64,000 nucleotides of DNA from Rossellomorea aquimaris TF-12 (GCF_001648555.1 NZ_LQXM01000025.1:124001-188000); one strand, 5' to 3'. Positions 43,631 to 53,407 are shown, counted from the first letter of the stretch. Notes: generated by a model not told the origin, from the sequence alone. Translations and numbers: made by a program.

Positions 43631-44953
43631 ATGAAATCACTTATTTCATTGTCTAACAAGATTATGCAACGTTATTTACCCGATCCATTTTTATTTGTCG
43701 TCATATTAACCTTGGCTGTTTTTGGTTTTGGTCTTATTTTTACTGATAGTACAAGTTTGGAAATGGTTCAGTTTTGGGGCGACGGATTCTGGAGTCTTCT
43801 CGCTTTTTCCATGCAAATGGTATTAGTGCTTGTGACAGGTTATGTGTTAGCAAGCAGTCCACTCTTTAAGCGGTTCTTAGGTTTCCTGGCTTCCTTCGCA
43901 AAATCTCCTGGATCTGCGATTATCATTGTAACGATTGTTTCCATGATCGCGAGCTGGATTAACTGGGGATTTGGACTCGTTATTGGCGCTTTATTTGCAA
44001 AAGAGCTGGCTAAACGTGTAAAAGAAGTCGATTACCGTTTACTGATTGCCAGTGCTTATTCAGGATTTATTGTGTGGCATGCGGGATTCTCCGGATCTAT
44101 TCCTTTATCTATCGCTACACCAGATCATCCATTTCAAGATATGATCGGAGTGATCCCGACCACTGATACCATTTTTGCTGCCTTTAACCTGATTATTGTT
44201 CTTGCATTATTTATCGTGTTACCTCTATTAAACCGAATACTTATGCCTTCACAAAAAGAAACGATTGTTGTAGATCCATCTATCTTAAACGATGAGGACT
44301 ATCCTGCTGCATCTTTTGAAAAAGAAGCGATGACACCAGCTGACCGTATGGAAAACAGTATGGTTTTATCCATCGTTATTGCTGCTCTTGGTATAGCATT
44401 TTTATTTTATTACTTTATTCAAAATGGATTTGCCATCAATTTAAATATTGTAAACTTCCTATTCTTATTCTTAGGGATTCTTTTTCATGGGACACCTAAA
44501 CGATTCCTTGCATCGGTTCAGGATGCCATTAAAGGAGCCAGTGGGATTGTTATTCAATTCCCTTTCTATGCAGGGATAATGGGAATGATGACTGCATCTG
44601 GACTGGCCGTCGTCATGTCAGAGGCTTTTGTTTCTATCTCAAATGATGTAACCTTCTATTTCTTCGCCTTCCTAAGTGCAGGTATTGTTAATTTCTTTGT
44701 TCCTTCAGGTGGAGGTCAATGGGCGGTGCAAGCACCCATTATGCTGGATGCAGCTCAAACACTGGATGCTTCCGTGGCAAAAACGGCCATGGCTGTGGCG
44801 TGGGGCGATGCGTGGACGAACCTGATTCAACCTTTCTGGGCACTACCAGCCTTAGCCATCGCAGGCTTAAAGGCAAAAGATATAATGGGATATTGTGTCA
44901 TCATCCTTGTTATTAGTGGGATCTTTATTTCCCTTGGATTGTTATTTTTATAA
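43631..44953 (+). CDS. atoE: short-chain fatty acid transporter AtoE
   Basis: A 440-residue permease of the AtoE/ScfA family with about 11 hydrophobic helices. N-terminus SLISLSNKIMQRYLPDPFLFVVILTL and ASWINWGFGLVIGALFAKE, AYSGFIVWHAGFSGSIPLSIAT and FFVPSGGGQWAVQAPIM are family signatures. It imports short-chain fatty acids such as acetoacetate or butyrate, which fits the mmg and fad genes elsewhere in the window. ATG 43631 follows GAGGAGG. Monocistronic. Confidence 0.9.
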   Translation: MKSLISLSNKIMQRYLPDPFLFVVILTLAVFGFGLIFTDSTSLEMVQFWGDGFWSLLAFSMQMVLVLVTGYVLASSPLFKRFLGFLASFAKSPGSAIIIVTIVSMIASWINWGFGLVIGALFAKELAKRVKEVDYRLLIASAYSGFIVWHAGFSGSIPLSIATPDHPFQDMIGVIPTTDTIFAAFNLIIVLALFIVLPLLNRILMPSQKETIVVDPSILNDEDYPAASFEKEAMTPADRMENSMVLSIVIAALGIAFLFYYFIQNGFAINLNIVNFLFLFLGILFHGTPKRFLASVQDAIKGASGIVIQFPFYAGIMGMMTASGLAVVMSEAFVSISNDVTFYFFAFLSAGIVNFFVPSGGGQWAVQAPIMLDAAQTLDASVAKTAMAVAWGDAWTNLIQPFWALPALAIAGLKAKDIMGYCVIILVISGIFISLGLLFL

Positions 44954-44956
44954 GAA

Positions 44957-44996
44957 AAAAATCCGCCTAGGTAGTCTTTACCTAAGCGGATTTTTT
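44957..44996 (+). terminator. atoE terminator
   Basis: AAAATCCGC..TAGGTA / TACCTA..GCGGATTTT stem with T-run. Confidence 0.85.
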
Positions 44997-45023
44997 AATA
45001 GGTTGTTTTTGTTTCTTTTCTGG

Positions 45024-45066
45024 GAAGTTGATTTGGGTGGAAATCAACTGCTACTTTCTTTTCTAA
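45024..45066. repeat. family A repeat, minimal copy
   Basis: GAAGTTGATTTGGGTGGAAATCAACTGCTACTTTC and TTTTCTAA (43 bp): only the two ends of the family A element remain, fused. The inverted AGTTGATT / AATCAACT pair is intact. Confidence 0.65.
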
Positions 45067-45106
45067 GTTAGCTAAAAAACTTTACGAAAAGAGTCTACTC
45101 AAAAAT

Positions 45107-45139
45107 AAAAAGGCTGCTCACAAATGAGAGCAGCCTGTA
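45107..45139 (-). terminator. sda terminator
   Basis: AGGCTGCTC / GAGCAGCCT 9-bp stem followed on the minus strand by TTTTTATTTTT, about 35 bp after the sda stop. Confidence 0.8.
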
Positions 45140-45167
45140 TATATGAAATGAACGTTCTTCAAATGTT

Positions 45168-45299
45168 TTATTTACTTTGTTCTCTTCTTTCTAACTCTAC
45201 TTCTATCATTTCGATAAACTCTTCTTCCAAACCTTCCTCTTGAGCTAGTTGGTACACATTTACCAGTTGCTCTTCTGTTAATTTTGTTAATGACAGCAT
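45168..45299 (-). CDS. sda: Sda-like sporulation histidine kinase inhibitor
   Basis: A 43-residue protein, too short for routine gene calling. It begins MLSLTKLTEEQLVNVYQLAQ and continues EEGLEEEFIEMIEVELERRE. It aligns end to end with B. subtilis Sda: KLSDELLIESYF against KLTEEQLVNVYQ and DFIELIENEIKRR against EFIEMIEVELERR, i.e. the same helical hairpin. Sda binds KinA and blocks sporulation when replication is perturbed. GGGG lies 8 bp before the ATG, and a terminator follows. No convincing DnaA box was found upstream, unlike in B. subtilis. Confidence 0.85.
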   Translation of the reverse strand: MLSLTKLTEEQLVNVYQLAQEEGLEEEFIEMIEVELERREQSK

Positions 45300-45403
45300 T
45301 TATACATCCCCTGACTTACCTAGATATGAATTCCTTATACCCTCTAGAAAGACAGATAAACCTGATTTAATTAAAATTAATTCTTTTTTCTGATGTAGCT
45401 TTG

Positions 45404-46420
45404 TTAGCCGGTTTTTTGAGAGTACTCAAAATCTTCCGGAGTAGGTTGGTACAATTCTTTCTTGTTGATGTTCGTTCTATTCATCTTTCTAGGTTTTTTA
45501 AAATAGTGGGATCGTCCAGATGTAGCACGAACATATCCTTCTATCATAAAGGCCACAGAGAGTATCGTGGCTGCGAAGAAAAGAATAGGTGTTAATGGAA
45601 TCCAAGGTGCTGTCTGAATATACCTAAAGGCATCACCAATCAAACCGGACCATTCATATGAAATCGACCTTGGTGGGTCTGCCATTCCTGAATAATCGAT
45701 ATTTGTCCCCCCTAAAAAAAGCCTCAACAACCCTAAATGAGAAAGGATGATTAACGTCTGCATCATTTCCTGACCAAATATGATAAATAGCTTTTCTCTT
45801 AGTACTGGATAAATATGCTTTCTAATAATACGAAAAGGACCTGCTCCAAGGGTTTTTGCACTAAGAACAAATTCCTGCTTATGGATAAGGGACGCTTCAT
45901 TACCGATTAACACCACAATTACCGGCACCGTTAGAAGTGATAGAATGAGTACTTCAACAATGAGTCTTTCAGCTAAGCTCGTTTGAAATCCTTCAAATGG
46001 CTCCCACAGAACTGGTCTTAATATATAGTAAGCAATAATAGTTAATGGGACATAATGAAAAGAGTCTATTAATCCATTAATATAGTTTTTTTGTTTACTA
46101 AAGAATGTCCCTAAAAGGAAGCCGAAAGGAAGAGCGATAAGGACTCTCAGAGCTGCAACAGCAATAGTTGCCAAAATGGTATACTTTGCGCCGATTAATA
46201 TTTTCCCTAATAGGTCATAGCCAAGTTGATCGGTTCCAAAAGGGAAACTCCACCTCGGTGAAAGGGGAGCTCCTTCTACCAGTTTTCCATTCTCATAAAT
46301 ATAATATAGCTTCCTAATATCAATGCCCCAAATAAACGTATAGGTGAAGCTTGCGACGAGCATAAGGGTGATAAAGAGAAAGCCAATTAAAAACAGTGGC
46401 TGTTTAAAGACGTTTTTCAT
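45404..46420 (-). CDS. ABC transporter permease (OppC-like)
   Basis: A 338-residue binding-protein-dependent permease: N-terminal helix LFLIGFLFITLMLVASFTYTF, periplasmic stretch with SPRWSFPFGTDQLGYDLLGKILIGAKYTIL (typical OppC/DppC), and the EAA-like loop SAKTLGAGPFRIIRKHIYPVL that docks on the ATPase. The C-terminal tail is basic. ATG 46420 overlaps the stop of the upstream permease gene as TAATG. No ATPase or binding protein gene is adjacent, so the pair must use components encoded elsewhere. Confidence 0.82.
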   Translation of the reverse strand: MKNVFKQPLFLIGFLFITLMLVASFTYTFIWGIDIRKLYYIYENGKLVEGAPLSPRWSFPFGTDQLGYDLLGKILIGAKYTILATIAVAALRVLIALPFGFLLGTFFSKQKNYINGLIDSFHYVPLTIIAYYILRPVLWEPFEGFQTSLAERLIVEVLILSLLTVPVIVVLIGNEASLIHKQEFVLSAKTLGAGPFRIIRKHIYPVLREKLFIIFGQEMMQTLIILSHLGLLRLFLGGTNIDYSGMADPPRSISYEWSGLIGDAFRYIQTAPWIPLTPILFFAATILSVAFMIEGYVRATSGRSHYFKKPRKMNRTNINKKELYQPTPEDFEYSQKTG

Positions 46421-47295
46421 TACAATGCCTCCCCATGATTTGATTTTCTCGACAGAATCCATTCTCCTAAAGTATAGAAAAGAAAGATTGGAATAAAGAA
46501 TGCAAGTAAGGAAACTGTAAAGATTTTAGGCTGAGGAGTAGACATTAAAAACCTCGTAATCCCTGCGATATTGAACAACAACTCTAATACAAACAGATTT
46601 GAAAGCATAAACCAAACCGTTTTTTTAGATTGAAAAAACACACTGATGATGGCGTTTCTAAAAATGTGCTTCGTTATCACAAGCAGTCTTCCTAATCCAA
46701 TGGAAAAGGCAAGCTCAACATAGTTTTTACGAAATTCCTCTTCAAATGTCAGCATGGAAAGTCTGTACAATTGAATCGTTGGCAGGATAGCTAAACAGAT
46801 TATAGGTAAAAGAAAGGCCTTTTGTTCATTTACGGCTGCAATTTCAAGGAGTAATATGCCTGTTTGTTTAAAAAAGAAAATAACAAAAATCTGGGTAATC
46901 AAAATGATAAATAAATCCGGAATAGATTCGAGTGTATAAAAGACCAGCTTTAACTTTCCTCGTATTCTTTCAGAAAACATCATGGAAAGAATCGTTAAGC
47001 ATAGTGCAATAACACAAGCGAGGAGTAAAGCCCCTAACAGGACTGTAAGAGAATAGACTATTGGGTCCCACAAATATGGAAATAGCTCTCGCTCACCTTG
47101 TCCACCAATTACTACATATTTCAACTCTCCTGCATTAAATAGAGCTTGAACAATCTCTTTTACTGTCTGTCCATACTGACTGAACTGTAATTTGCGCTGA
47201 TTTATACCACTTAGTAAGACTGGCAATGCCCCCACTAACACAATTCCAACACACGAAAAGAGAAATTGAATGACCACTTGAATGATTTTTTTCAT
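46420..47295 (-). CDS. ABC transporter permease (OppB-like)
   Basis: A 291-residue permease: N-terminal helix VIQFLFSCVGIVLVGALPVLL, five further helices and the EAA-type loop YVELAFSIGLGRLLVITKHIFRNAII. It is more divergent than typical OppB, lacking the usual FxxxxxPGDP N-terminal signature. ATG 47295 after GGGGG is preferred over 47322. Pairs with the OppC-like gene that follows by one-base overlap. Substrate (peptide, nickel or other) is not readable. Confidence 0.78.
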   Translation of the reverse strand: MKKIIQVVIQFLFSCVGIVLVGALPVLLSGINQRKLQFSQYGQTVKEIVQALFNAGELKYVVIGGQGERELFPYLWDPIVYSLTVLLGALLLACVIALCLTILSMMFSERIRGKLKLVFYTLESIPDLFIILITQIFVIFFFKQTGILLLEIAAVNEQKAFLLPIICLAILPTIQLYRLSMLTFEEEFRKNYVELAFSIGLGRLLVITKHIFRNAIISVFFQSKKTVWFMLSNLFVLELLFNIAGITRFLMSTPQPKIFTVSLLAFFIPIFLFYTLGEWILSRKSNHGEAL

Positions 47296-47673
47296 ACCAT
47301 TGCCCCCAACGTTAATAAACAATATATTCTATCTTTTGATAATATTATCATAATTCATTTAATTAGTTTGAAATATTTTACAAGTTATAATCTCTTCCTA
47401 TATACCTCTCAAATGATTTGAAATTTTTTAAAATTTTAGTAAAATAAAATGCGAGGGGAGGGTAGAAAGCGTTTTCTTACATATACTCAAGACGAATGTC
47501 CATTTCGTTTAAAAAAGATGGAACAAAAATGTTTCACAAATTTATTTATTGGGAAATACAGATAAGTACGGCAAAATAGGGAAAAGTAGCACTTCCTATG
47601 GACATTTTTATATGTATACATTAAAATGAATAAAGTTTCATTTTTCGTTACAAATATCTTCTGAGGTGAATCT
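47296..47673. other. 378-bp intergenic region upstream of yjiH-like gene
   Basis: No gene. The only notable item is AGAAAGCGTTTTCT (47464-47477), a symmetrical but two-mismatch cre-like sequence about 200 bp before the next start. Confidence 0.6.
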
Positions 47674-49032
47674 ATGAATCAACATCGTTTTACACTAGTC
47701 AGTCATTTACGATTTATTATTCCTTCCCTACTGGGAATTTTTCTATTTATGGTCCCAATTCAAACAAAAGACGGTATAACCATCCCAATCGCTATCCTAT
47801 CAGGCTGGCTACAAAATTGGATGGGCAGCTACGTACCTGCCATCATGACGGGGTTAATTCTTTTAACTGTCATTGGTACTATCGTTACGAAGTTAATAGG
47901 ACCTTCCATTATTTCTAAGTCACCTTTTTTCTCAAACTTATTTGATGTAAGACCTGTATGGGTTGCCGTGCGAGTTCTAGGTGCAGTATTTGCTGTTATG
48001 ACATTATTTAAGTTAGGGCCAGAGTGGGTTTGGTCAGACGCCACTGGAGGACTTCTATTAAATCCTGATGGGCTCCTTACTATATTATTCTCTGTATTTT
48101 TATTTGCTGGACTCTTCTTACCCTTATTACTTAATTTCGGATTACTAGAGTTATTTGGAGCTTTATTAACGAAAATCATGAGACCTGTATTTGGTTTACC
48201 CGGTCGCTCTTCTATTGATTGTTTAGCATCATGGCTAGGAGATGGAACCATAGGGGTCTTACTTACGAACAAACAATATGAAGAAGGTTATTACACGAAA
48301 AAGGAAGCAGCCATTATTGGAACGACCTTTTCCGTTGTATCCATCACCTTCAGTTTAGTTGTCATTTCTGAGGTTGGGCTTGGAGAATTCTTCATCCCAT
48401 TTTATATTACAGTAGCTATTGCTGGTATTTTAGCCGCTATCATTTTACCTAGAATCCCTCCTTTATCACGTAAACCCGATACGTATTACAATGATCAGGA
48501 AGGGAAAAACACAATGGATGTTATTCCTGAAGGATACAGTCGTGCTGGATACGGGTATGAACAAGCGCTTGTTCAAGCTAGAAATAACAACTGCATCTCC
48601 AAATTCTTTACTGATGGAATGAAAAACGTACTTGATATGTGGATGGGTGTGGCACCGATTGTTATGGCGATAGGAACCACGGCCCTGATTGTAGCTGAGA
48701 ATACAAAGTTTTTCGAATGGATTGGAATGCCGTTTATTCCTTTACTGGAAATACTTCAAGTTCCGGAAGCAACTGAAGCTTCTAAATCCATTCTTGTTGG
48801 TTTTGCAGACATGTTCCTTCCAGCTATCTTCGGATCTGGGATCGAAAGTGATTTAACACGCTTTGTCATTGCTTGTTTATCCGTTACTCAATTGATCTAC
48901 ATGTCTGAAGTTGGAGGATTATTGCTTGGCTCGAAAATCCCAGTGGATTTCAAAGACCTAGTCATCATCTTCTTACAACGTACATTCTTAACATTGTTTG
49001 TTATTGTCGGGATCGCTCATATTATTTTCTAA
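47674..49032 (+). CDS. YjiH family membrane protein
   Basis: A 452-residue polytopic protein with about ten helices, of the YjiH / nucleoside-recognition (Gate) domain family: FIIPSLLGIFLFMVPI, FGLLELFGALLTKIMRPVFGLPGRSSIDCLASWLGDGTIGVLLTNKQYEEGYYTKKEAAIIGTTFS is the conserved Gate-domain core. Function unproven; the domain occurs in nucleoside transporters and SpmA/SpoIIIAA-type sporulation proteins. The ATG follows GAGG. Monocistronic with a perfect terminator. Confidence 0.85.
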   Translation: MNQHRFTLVSHLRFIIPSLLGIFLFMVPIQTKDGITIPIAILSGWLQNWMGSYVPAIMTGLILLTVIGTIVTKLIGPSIISKSPFFSNLFDVRPVWVAVRVLGAVFAVMTLFKLGPEWVWSDATGGLLLNPDGLLTILFSVFLFAGLFLPLLLNFGLLELFGALLTKIMRPVFGLPGRSSIDCLASWLGDGTIGVLLTNKQYEEGYYTKKEAAIIGTTFSVVSITFSLVVISEVGLGEFFIPFYITVAIAGILAAIILPRIPPLSRKPDTYYNDQEGKNTMDVIPEGYSRAGYGYEQALVQARNNNCISKFFTDGMKNVLDMWMGVAPIVMAIGTTALIVAENTKFFEWIGMPFIPLLEILQVPEATEASKSILVGFADMFLPAIFGSGIESDLTRFVIACLSVTQLIYMSEVGGLLLGSKIPVDFKDLVIIFLQRTFLTLFVIVGIAHIIF

Positions 49033-49039
49033 ATAAGCA

Positions 49040-49073
49040 AAAGGCTAGGTTCAGATCTGAACCTAGCCTTTAT
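49040..49073. terminator. bidirectional terminator after yjiH-like gene
   Basis: AAAGGCTAGGTTCAGA / TCTGAACCTAGCCTTT continuous palindrome of 16-bp arms. Confidence 0.8.
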
Positions 49074-49143
49074 TCATTGTTTTATTGGTAAAATCCATTT
49101 CTAATCTAGTTTCGTTTATAAGTTGAACCTATCGTATACAACG

Positions 49144-50688
49144 TTAAAAGAGATTGAAAATATATGGACCGATTGAAGTAATGTAAAAGAGAATGTAAAC
49201 TCCCATGAAGTAAAACGCTCCAGCGAATGCTCCCCAATCGGGGTCACGGCCTATTTTCCAAATAATCGTTGTCACTACACTAATTAGAAGCAGCAGGGCA
49301 TAACCTCCACCTGGGAAGGTAATATAGTCTGGTGCCATTTGATAGAAGTACGCATTCATTGCATCGCTTGTATAGTTTATAGGCATGATTAAGAAGATCA
49401 CAATGGATGCATATTCAACCCAGTTAATCCCCTCTGTTTCAAAAGTATTAGGCTTAAAAATATACATAATGATCAGTAGAAACAGAGACGGTAAAACCCA
49501 ATAGAAAGATGTTAATACTGTTATTAAACTACTAAACATCATGACAACACCATTATTTATGGCTTCTTTTACACTTCTACTTGACCATTCTGCACTTGCA
49601 GCCATAACCTCTTTATCCTGTGAAGCTGCAAATAATTCATATGTATCACCATCATAGCTTAACCAAACCAATGACTGACCTACCTTTTCCGGTGAGTATG
49701 TCACATGCTTCGATGTACTTATAGGTAATCCTTCAAGGGTTGTACGATCCTCATAAGGAGCAAGATACAGTTTGATGGAACTATTGTCCCCAATTCGCTG
49801 ACCTTCTGAGGTAAACATAACCGCTTCTTTCCCACTAACATTTACGAATTCCGCACCGCTTGGACTTGAAAGTTTCTCACCATTTTCATGGTTGACAAAT
49901 TCTATCGCCGTTCCTTTTTCTATACTGCTTCCGATTTCATTAAGAGGTACTTGAACTTTATAAACTTTATAAGATAAATTACCTTGAGTTCTTGATTTTT
50001 CACTGTATAACAATATAAGCTCTTCATTCTTTACATGATATGTTAGATGATCTACCTTCTTATTCGGAGACGTATTTAACACCAGGAAAGGTTCTTTACT
50101 TACTTCCTGATTTTCATCCATATAATACACATAATCTCGTGTATCATCTAATTTCACTTGAACAATTCCGCTTCCATTGTCTCCGACGTGAACGGCTGAT
50201 ACTTCTGATGGAAATGAATGAACATTTGTAAGGGAACCTTCTTGAGGGTTATAATGCTTAAGCTCTTGGTTACTCCAGAAATAAACATCATTCACTCCTG
50301 TTCCTAATCCTGTAATTCCTGATGATAGAATGGTATCCTGTTGATCAACTGTTGACACCAGGTCTTCATCTTTATAATATACAAACTTCTTTCCATCTGC
50401 CCAAAACGGGTACCCTCTTGTTATTTTGGTATCCATTACTTTATCTTTTGTGTTTAATTTTTGATCCAAAGTAAACTGATGCACTTTCCCATCACCCGCA
50501 AAAAACACATCTTCCTTATTACTAAACACTTGTGGTCGTTCTTCAGAAGTATACTCCAATGGAATGGAACGACTCCAATTTGGTTGTGGTAATTCCTTTA
50601 CCAGTACTAGCTGGTGGACAAATAAAGCCAAAACAAATAGAAGCATCACCATAATTGGTATACCAAACACTTTCAATTTCTCTCTCAT
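49144..50688 (-). CDS. membrane protein with extracytoplasmic propeller-like domain
   Basis: A 514-residue protein I do not recognise by name. One N-terminal helix (IPIMVMLLFVLALFVHQLVLV), then about 340 residues of strand-rich, WD/propeller-like repeats (VFFAGDGKVHQFTLDQ, KKFVYYKDEDLVSTVD, VYFWSNQELKHYN, VWLSYDGDTYELFA), then four C-terminal helices (FYWVLPSLFLLIIMYIF, ASIVIFLIMPINY, YALLLLISVVTTIIW, FAGAFYFMGVYILFYI). It might be an envelope sensor or assembly factor, but no function is claimed. ATG after GGGGG. Lies 92 bp after the GGDEF-EAL gene on the same strand and may be cotranscribed with it. Confidence 0.8.
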   Translation of the reverse strand: MREKLKVFGIPIMVMLLFVLALFVHQLVLVKELPQPNWSRSIPLEYTSEERPQVFSNKEDVFFAGDGKVHQFTLDQKLNTKDKVMDTKITRGYPFWADGKKFVYYKDEDLVSTVDQQDTILSSGITGLGTGVNDVYFWSNQELKHYNPQEGSLTNVHSFPSEVSAVHVGDNGSGIVQVKLDDTRDYVYYMDENQEVSKEPFLVLNTSPNKKVDHLTYHVKNEELILLYSEKSRTQGNLSYKVYKVQVPLNEIGSSIEKGTAIEFVNHENGEKLSSPSGAEFVNVSGKEAVMFTSEGQRIGDNSSIKLYLAPYEDRTTLEGLPISTSKHVTYSPEKVGQSLVWLSYDGDTYELFAASQDKEVMAASAEWSSRSVKEAINNGVVMMFSSLITVLTSFYWVLPSLFLLIIMYIFKPNTFETEGINWVEYASIVIFLIMPINYTSDAMNAYFYQMAPDYITFPGGGYALLLLISVVTTIIWKIGRDPDWGAFAGAFYFMGVYILFYITSIGPYIFNLF

Positions 50689-50780
50689 TTACATCCCCCT
50701 CGTAATACATACATGCTGACTTTCTGAATTTTAGCACAAAAATCTTTTTGTTACACCATTTTTTTCCAAAATTTTAAAAC

Positions 50781-53186
50781 TTAAGCAGGCACGGTTTTAT
50801 TTCGACTCAAAAGATACTCTATTAATTCATCCGAGGGGACGGGTTTACTATAAAAATAGCCTTGAACATATTCACACTGAATACTTGTTAACCATTCCAA
50901 TTGTGATTCGGTTTCAACACCTTCTGCCACGATGCTTAATCCTAAGTGCTTTGCCATTGCCAGTATCGCTGAAATAATCGCTTTATTCGACGTATTGTCA
51001 TCGATCCCCATGATAAAACTACGGTCAATTTTCAACGTTTGAATCGAATATTTCTGAAGGTAACTTAAAGAACTGTACTCTATTCCAAAGTCATCAATAG
51101 CAATGGAAACACCTAGATTCCTCAAATCATTTAGTTTTTTTAGTGCCCGATGAACATTGTGCATAGTCGTGCTTTCAGTTATTTCAATCTCAAGAAAATG
51201 AGGAGGTATATTTGTATTTTCAATCGTTTGTTTAACGATTCCAACAAATTCGTCATTATGAAACTGTCGGGAGGAAACATTTACGGATACCCTTAATTCA
51301 TGTCCCTGCCCTAACCACTTCTTCAGCTGTTCGCATGCTTTTCTAAGAACCTGCTCACCTAATGGAATAATTAATCCTGTTTCTTCAGCTAACGGAATAA
51401 AATCCCCTGGGGGAATTAATCCTTTTACTGGATGATTCCACCTTACTAAGGCCTCGACTCCCACAACCTCATTTGATTTAAGTGACACCTGAGGCTGATA
51501 ATATAGCTCAAACTCTTTGTTATGAAGAGCTTTTCTTAAATCTTCTTCTAATTGTATGGGGTTAATGCCTTTTTCCTCTAACTGATCCGAGAACTGCAGT
51601 TGGTGAACACCTGCACTACTTTTAGCATTGTACATAGCGATATCAGCTTTTTTAAGTAAAGTAGACAAATCTTTTCCATCACTTGGATACATGGATATCC
51701 CAATCGATGTAGAGGTGATAATCTCGTGTCCCCCTATTTGGAAAGGTGTTTCTAACACCTCATGAATTCTTTTTGCTACGTCACCAATTTCACTTCTACA
51801 ATAGAATCCAGGTAGCAAAACAATAAATTCGTCACCACTCATTCTTGCTATAAATCCTACTTCTTTTAAAGCGTCTGAGTACCTCTTCCCAACCTGTGAT
51901 ATCAGTTCATCACCGTATCCATGACCCAGCGTATCATTTACAATCTTAAATCGGTTAAGATCAAGAAGCAGGAGAGCCATTCCCTTATTTCTACTTTTTT
52001 CCTCTTCAAATACTTCTTTAAAATGCCGTCGGTTTGGAATGCCCGTTAGTTCATCGTGATAGGCAAGATAATGAATTTTTTTCTCTGCTTCAATGGAAGC
52101 CGTTATATCAGTAGCTAAAACATGAACTCCAGAAACTGTGCCGTTAAGGGTTAAAGGAACAACAATGATGTGCACCGAGATCAAATGTCCTTGTTGATGA
52201 ACAATCCGAATATCCTTATTCAAAGCTTCTCCCAGTAATGCTTTTTCAAAAGCTCCTTGAACACTAGAAAGGTCTTCATGCCATACATAATCATGAAAAG
52301 ATTTCCCCAAAATCACATCCACAGAGTGACCTGTAATTTCTGTCACTTTTTGGTTTGCCTCGACTATCTGCCCATCACGGTTGAAGGTGTAGATAGCTGA
52401 TAAATTATTATCATAGAGAGATTTATATTGCTGTTCTTTTTCCAGAATCTTCTTTATTTGCTTTTGATGCTTCTCTTCAGCTAACCAATCAGGAATAAAC
52501 CAAAGCACGAGAAGAATTGCCAATTCCATCATATAAGGGATGAGTTTTGATTCCTCCATAGAGTTTAAGAGACTACCGAACTGCTCAGTAGATAGGAGAG
52601 AATAGCCTGTTAAGTAGGTCACCCCTACAAAACCAAGCCCCATAATAAGACTCCACATAAGTTCGTGTTTCACACCATAACGCGGAATGTCTTGATTGTT
52701 TATCTGTAATAGCATTCGAAAATATGGAAATGTAGCTCCAAAGGTCATAAGAATCGTTAGGGCAGCATAAACCGGTTTAAAAACTAAATAGGGGTACATC
52801 AAACCCATATAGGTAAAGAAATTTCCAAACACCATAATAGAGGAAAAAATAAGGCCACCCTGTACAAATTTGACTTTCTCTGTATTTACTCCTTGAAATA
52901 GAGAAAGGGAAACATATACACATATAAAACAAACAACAAAGAAAACAGGGACAAACATCAAGAAACGCTCAAAAAACAATTGATATGACAAGATTAAGGT
53001 AATTGAGGCATGTAACAAACAATAGAAAATCGTATAAATAAAGGCAGAAAGGAATTGCTCTTTTTTATTATTAAATTGTTTATTCCCCTTCGTTTGATGG
53101 GCTTCCTTAAGTGCCAGGTAGCAGCAAATAGACGATAAAAGAATACTGGCTACTATAAAAAATAAATACATCCAAACGTCATTCAT
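50781..53186 (-). CDS. membrane PAS-GGDEF-EAL cyclic di-GMP protein
   Basis: An 801-residue protein: about seven N-terminal helices (1-240), a PAS domain (about 260-375, YNLSAIYTFNRDGQIVEANQKVTEITGHSVDVILGKSFHDYV-type), GGDEF domain (385-540) and EAL domain (555-800). The cyclase motif reads RMSGDEF, with Ser in place of the first Gly. The EAL domain has EALVRWNH, NVSSRQF, EITES, IDDFG, LKIDRSF and AEGVE, i.e. all metal and catalytic residues. A phosphodiesterase is thus likely, with a doubtful or regulatory GGDEF domain. ATG after AAAGGGGG. Confidence 0.92.
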   Translation of the reverse strand: MNDVWMYLFFIVASILLSSICCYLALKEAHQTKGNKQFNNKKEQFLSAFIYTIFYCLLHASITLILSYQLFFERFLMFVPVFFVVCFICVYVSLSLFQGVNTEKVKFVQGGLIFSSIMVFGNFFTYMGLMYPYLVFKPVYAALTILMTFGATFPYFRMLLQINNQDIPRYGVKHELMWSLIMGLGFVGVTYLTGYSLLSTEQFGSLLNSMEESKLIPYMMELAILLVLWFIPDWLAEEKHQKQIKKILEKEQQYKSLYDNNLSAIYTFNRDGQIVEANQKVTEITGHSVDVILGKSFHDYVWHEDLSSVQGAFEKALLGEALNKDIRIVHQQGHLISVHIIVVPLTLNGTVSGVHVLATDITASIEAEKKIHYLAYHDELTGIPNRRHFKEVFEEEKSRNKGMALLLLDLNRFKIVNDTLGHGYGDELISQVGKRYSDALKEVGFIARMSGDEFIVLLPGFYCRSEIGDVAKRIHEVLETPFQIGGHEIITSTSIGISMYPSDGKDLSTLLKKADIAMYNAKSSAGVHQLQFSDQLEEKGINPIQLEEDLRKALHNKEFELYYQPQVSLKSNEVVGVEALVRWNHPVKGLIPPGDFIPLAEETGLIIPLGEQVLRKACEQLKKWLGQGHELRVSVNVSSRQFHNDEFVGIVKQTIENTNIPPHFLEIEITESTTMHNVHRALKKLNDLRNLGVSIAIDDFGIEYSSLSYLQKYSIQTLKIDRSFIMGIDDNTSNKAIISAILAMAKHLGLSIVAEGVETESQLEWLTSIQCEYVQGYFYSKPVPSDELIEYLLSRNKTVPA

Positions 53187-53407
53187 GAATATCCCCCTTT
53201 CTTCTACATTTTTTAAAGATTATACCATTTATTTCGACAAATTTTTCTAATAATCAAGCAATTAGTGATTTTTGTTAATGGAGGGTTCTTATTTTAAAGA
53301 ATGTGGGTATTTAGAAGAATATAGAAGTTGTTTTCGGTGAGGATGACAGTTTCTTTCTTAAAAATTGAGGTAGTAATAGAATGATAGGATAAAAGAGGGG
53401 GACCAAT

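Noticed and set aside
47463..47477. cre site before the yjiH-like gene
   Set aside because: Two mismatches including the outer conserved bases, and 200 bp from the start; kept only as a note in the intergenic entry.
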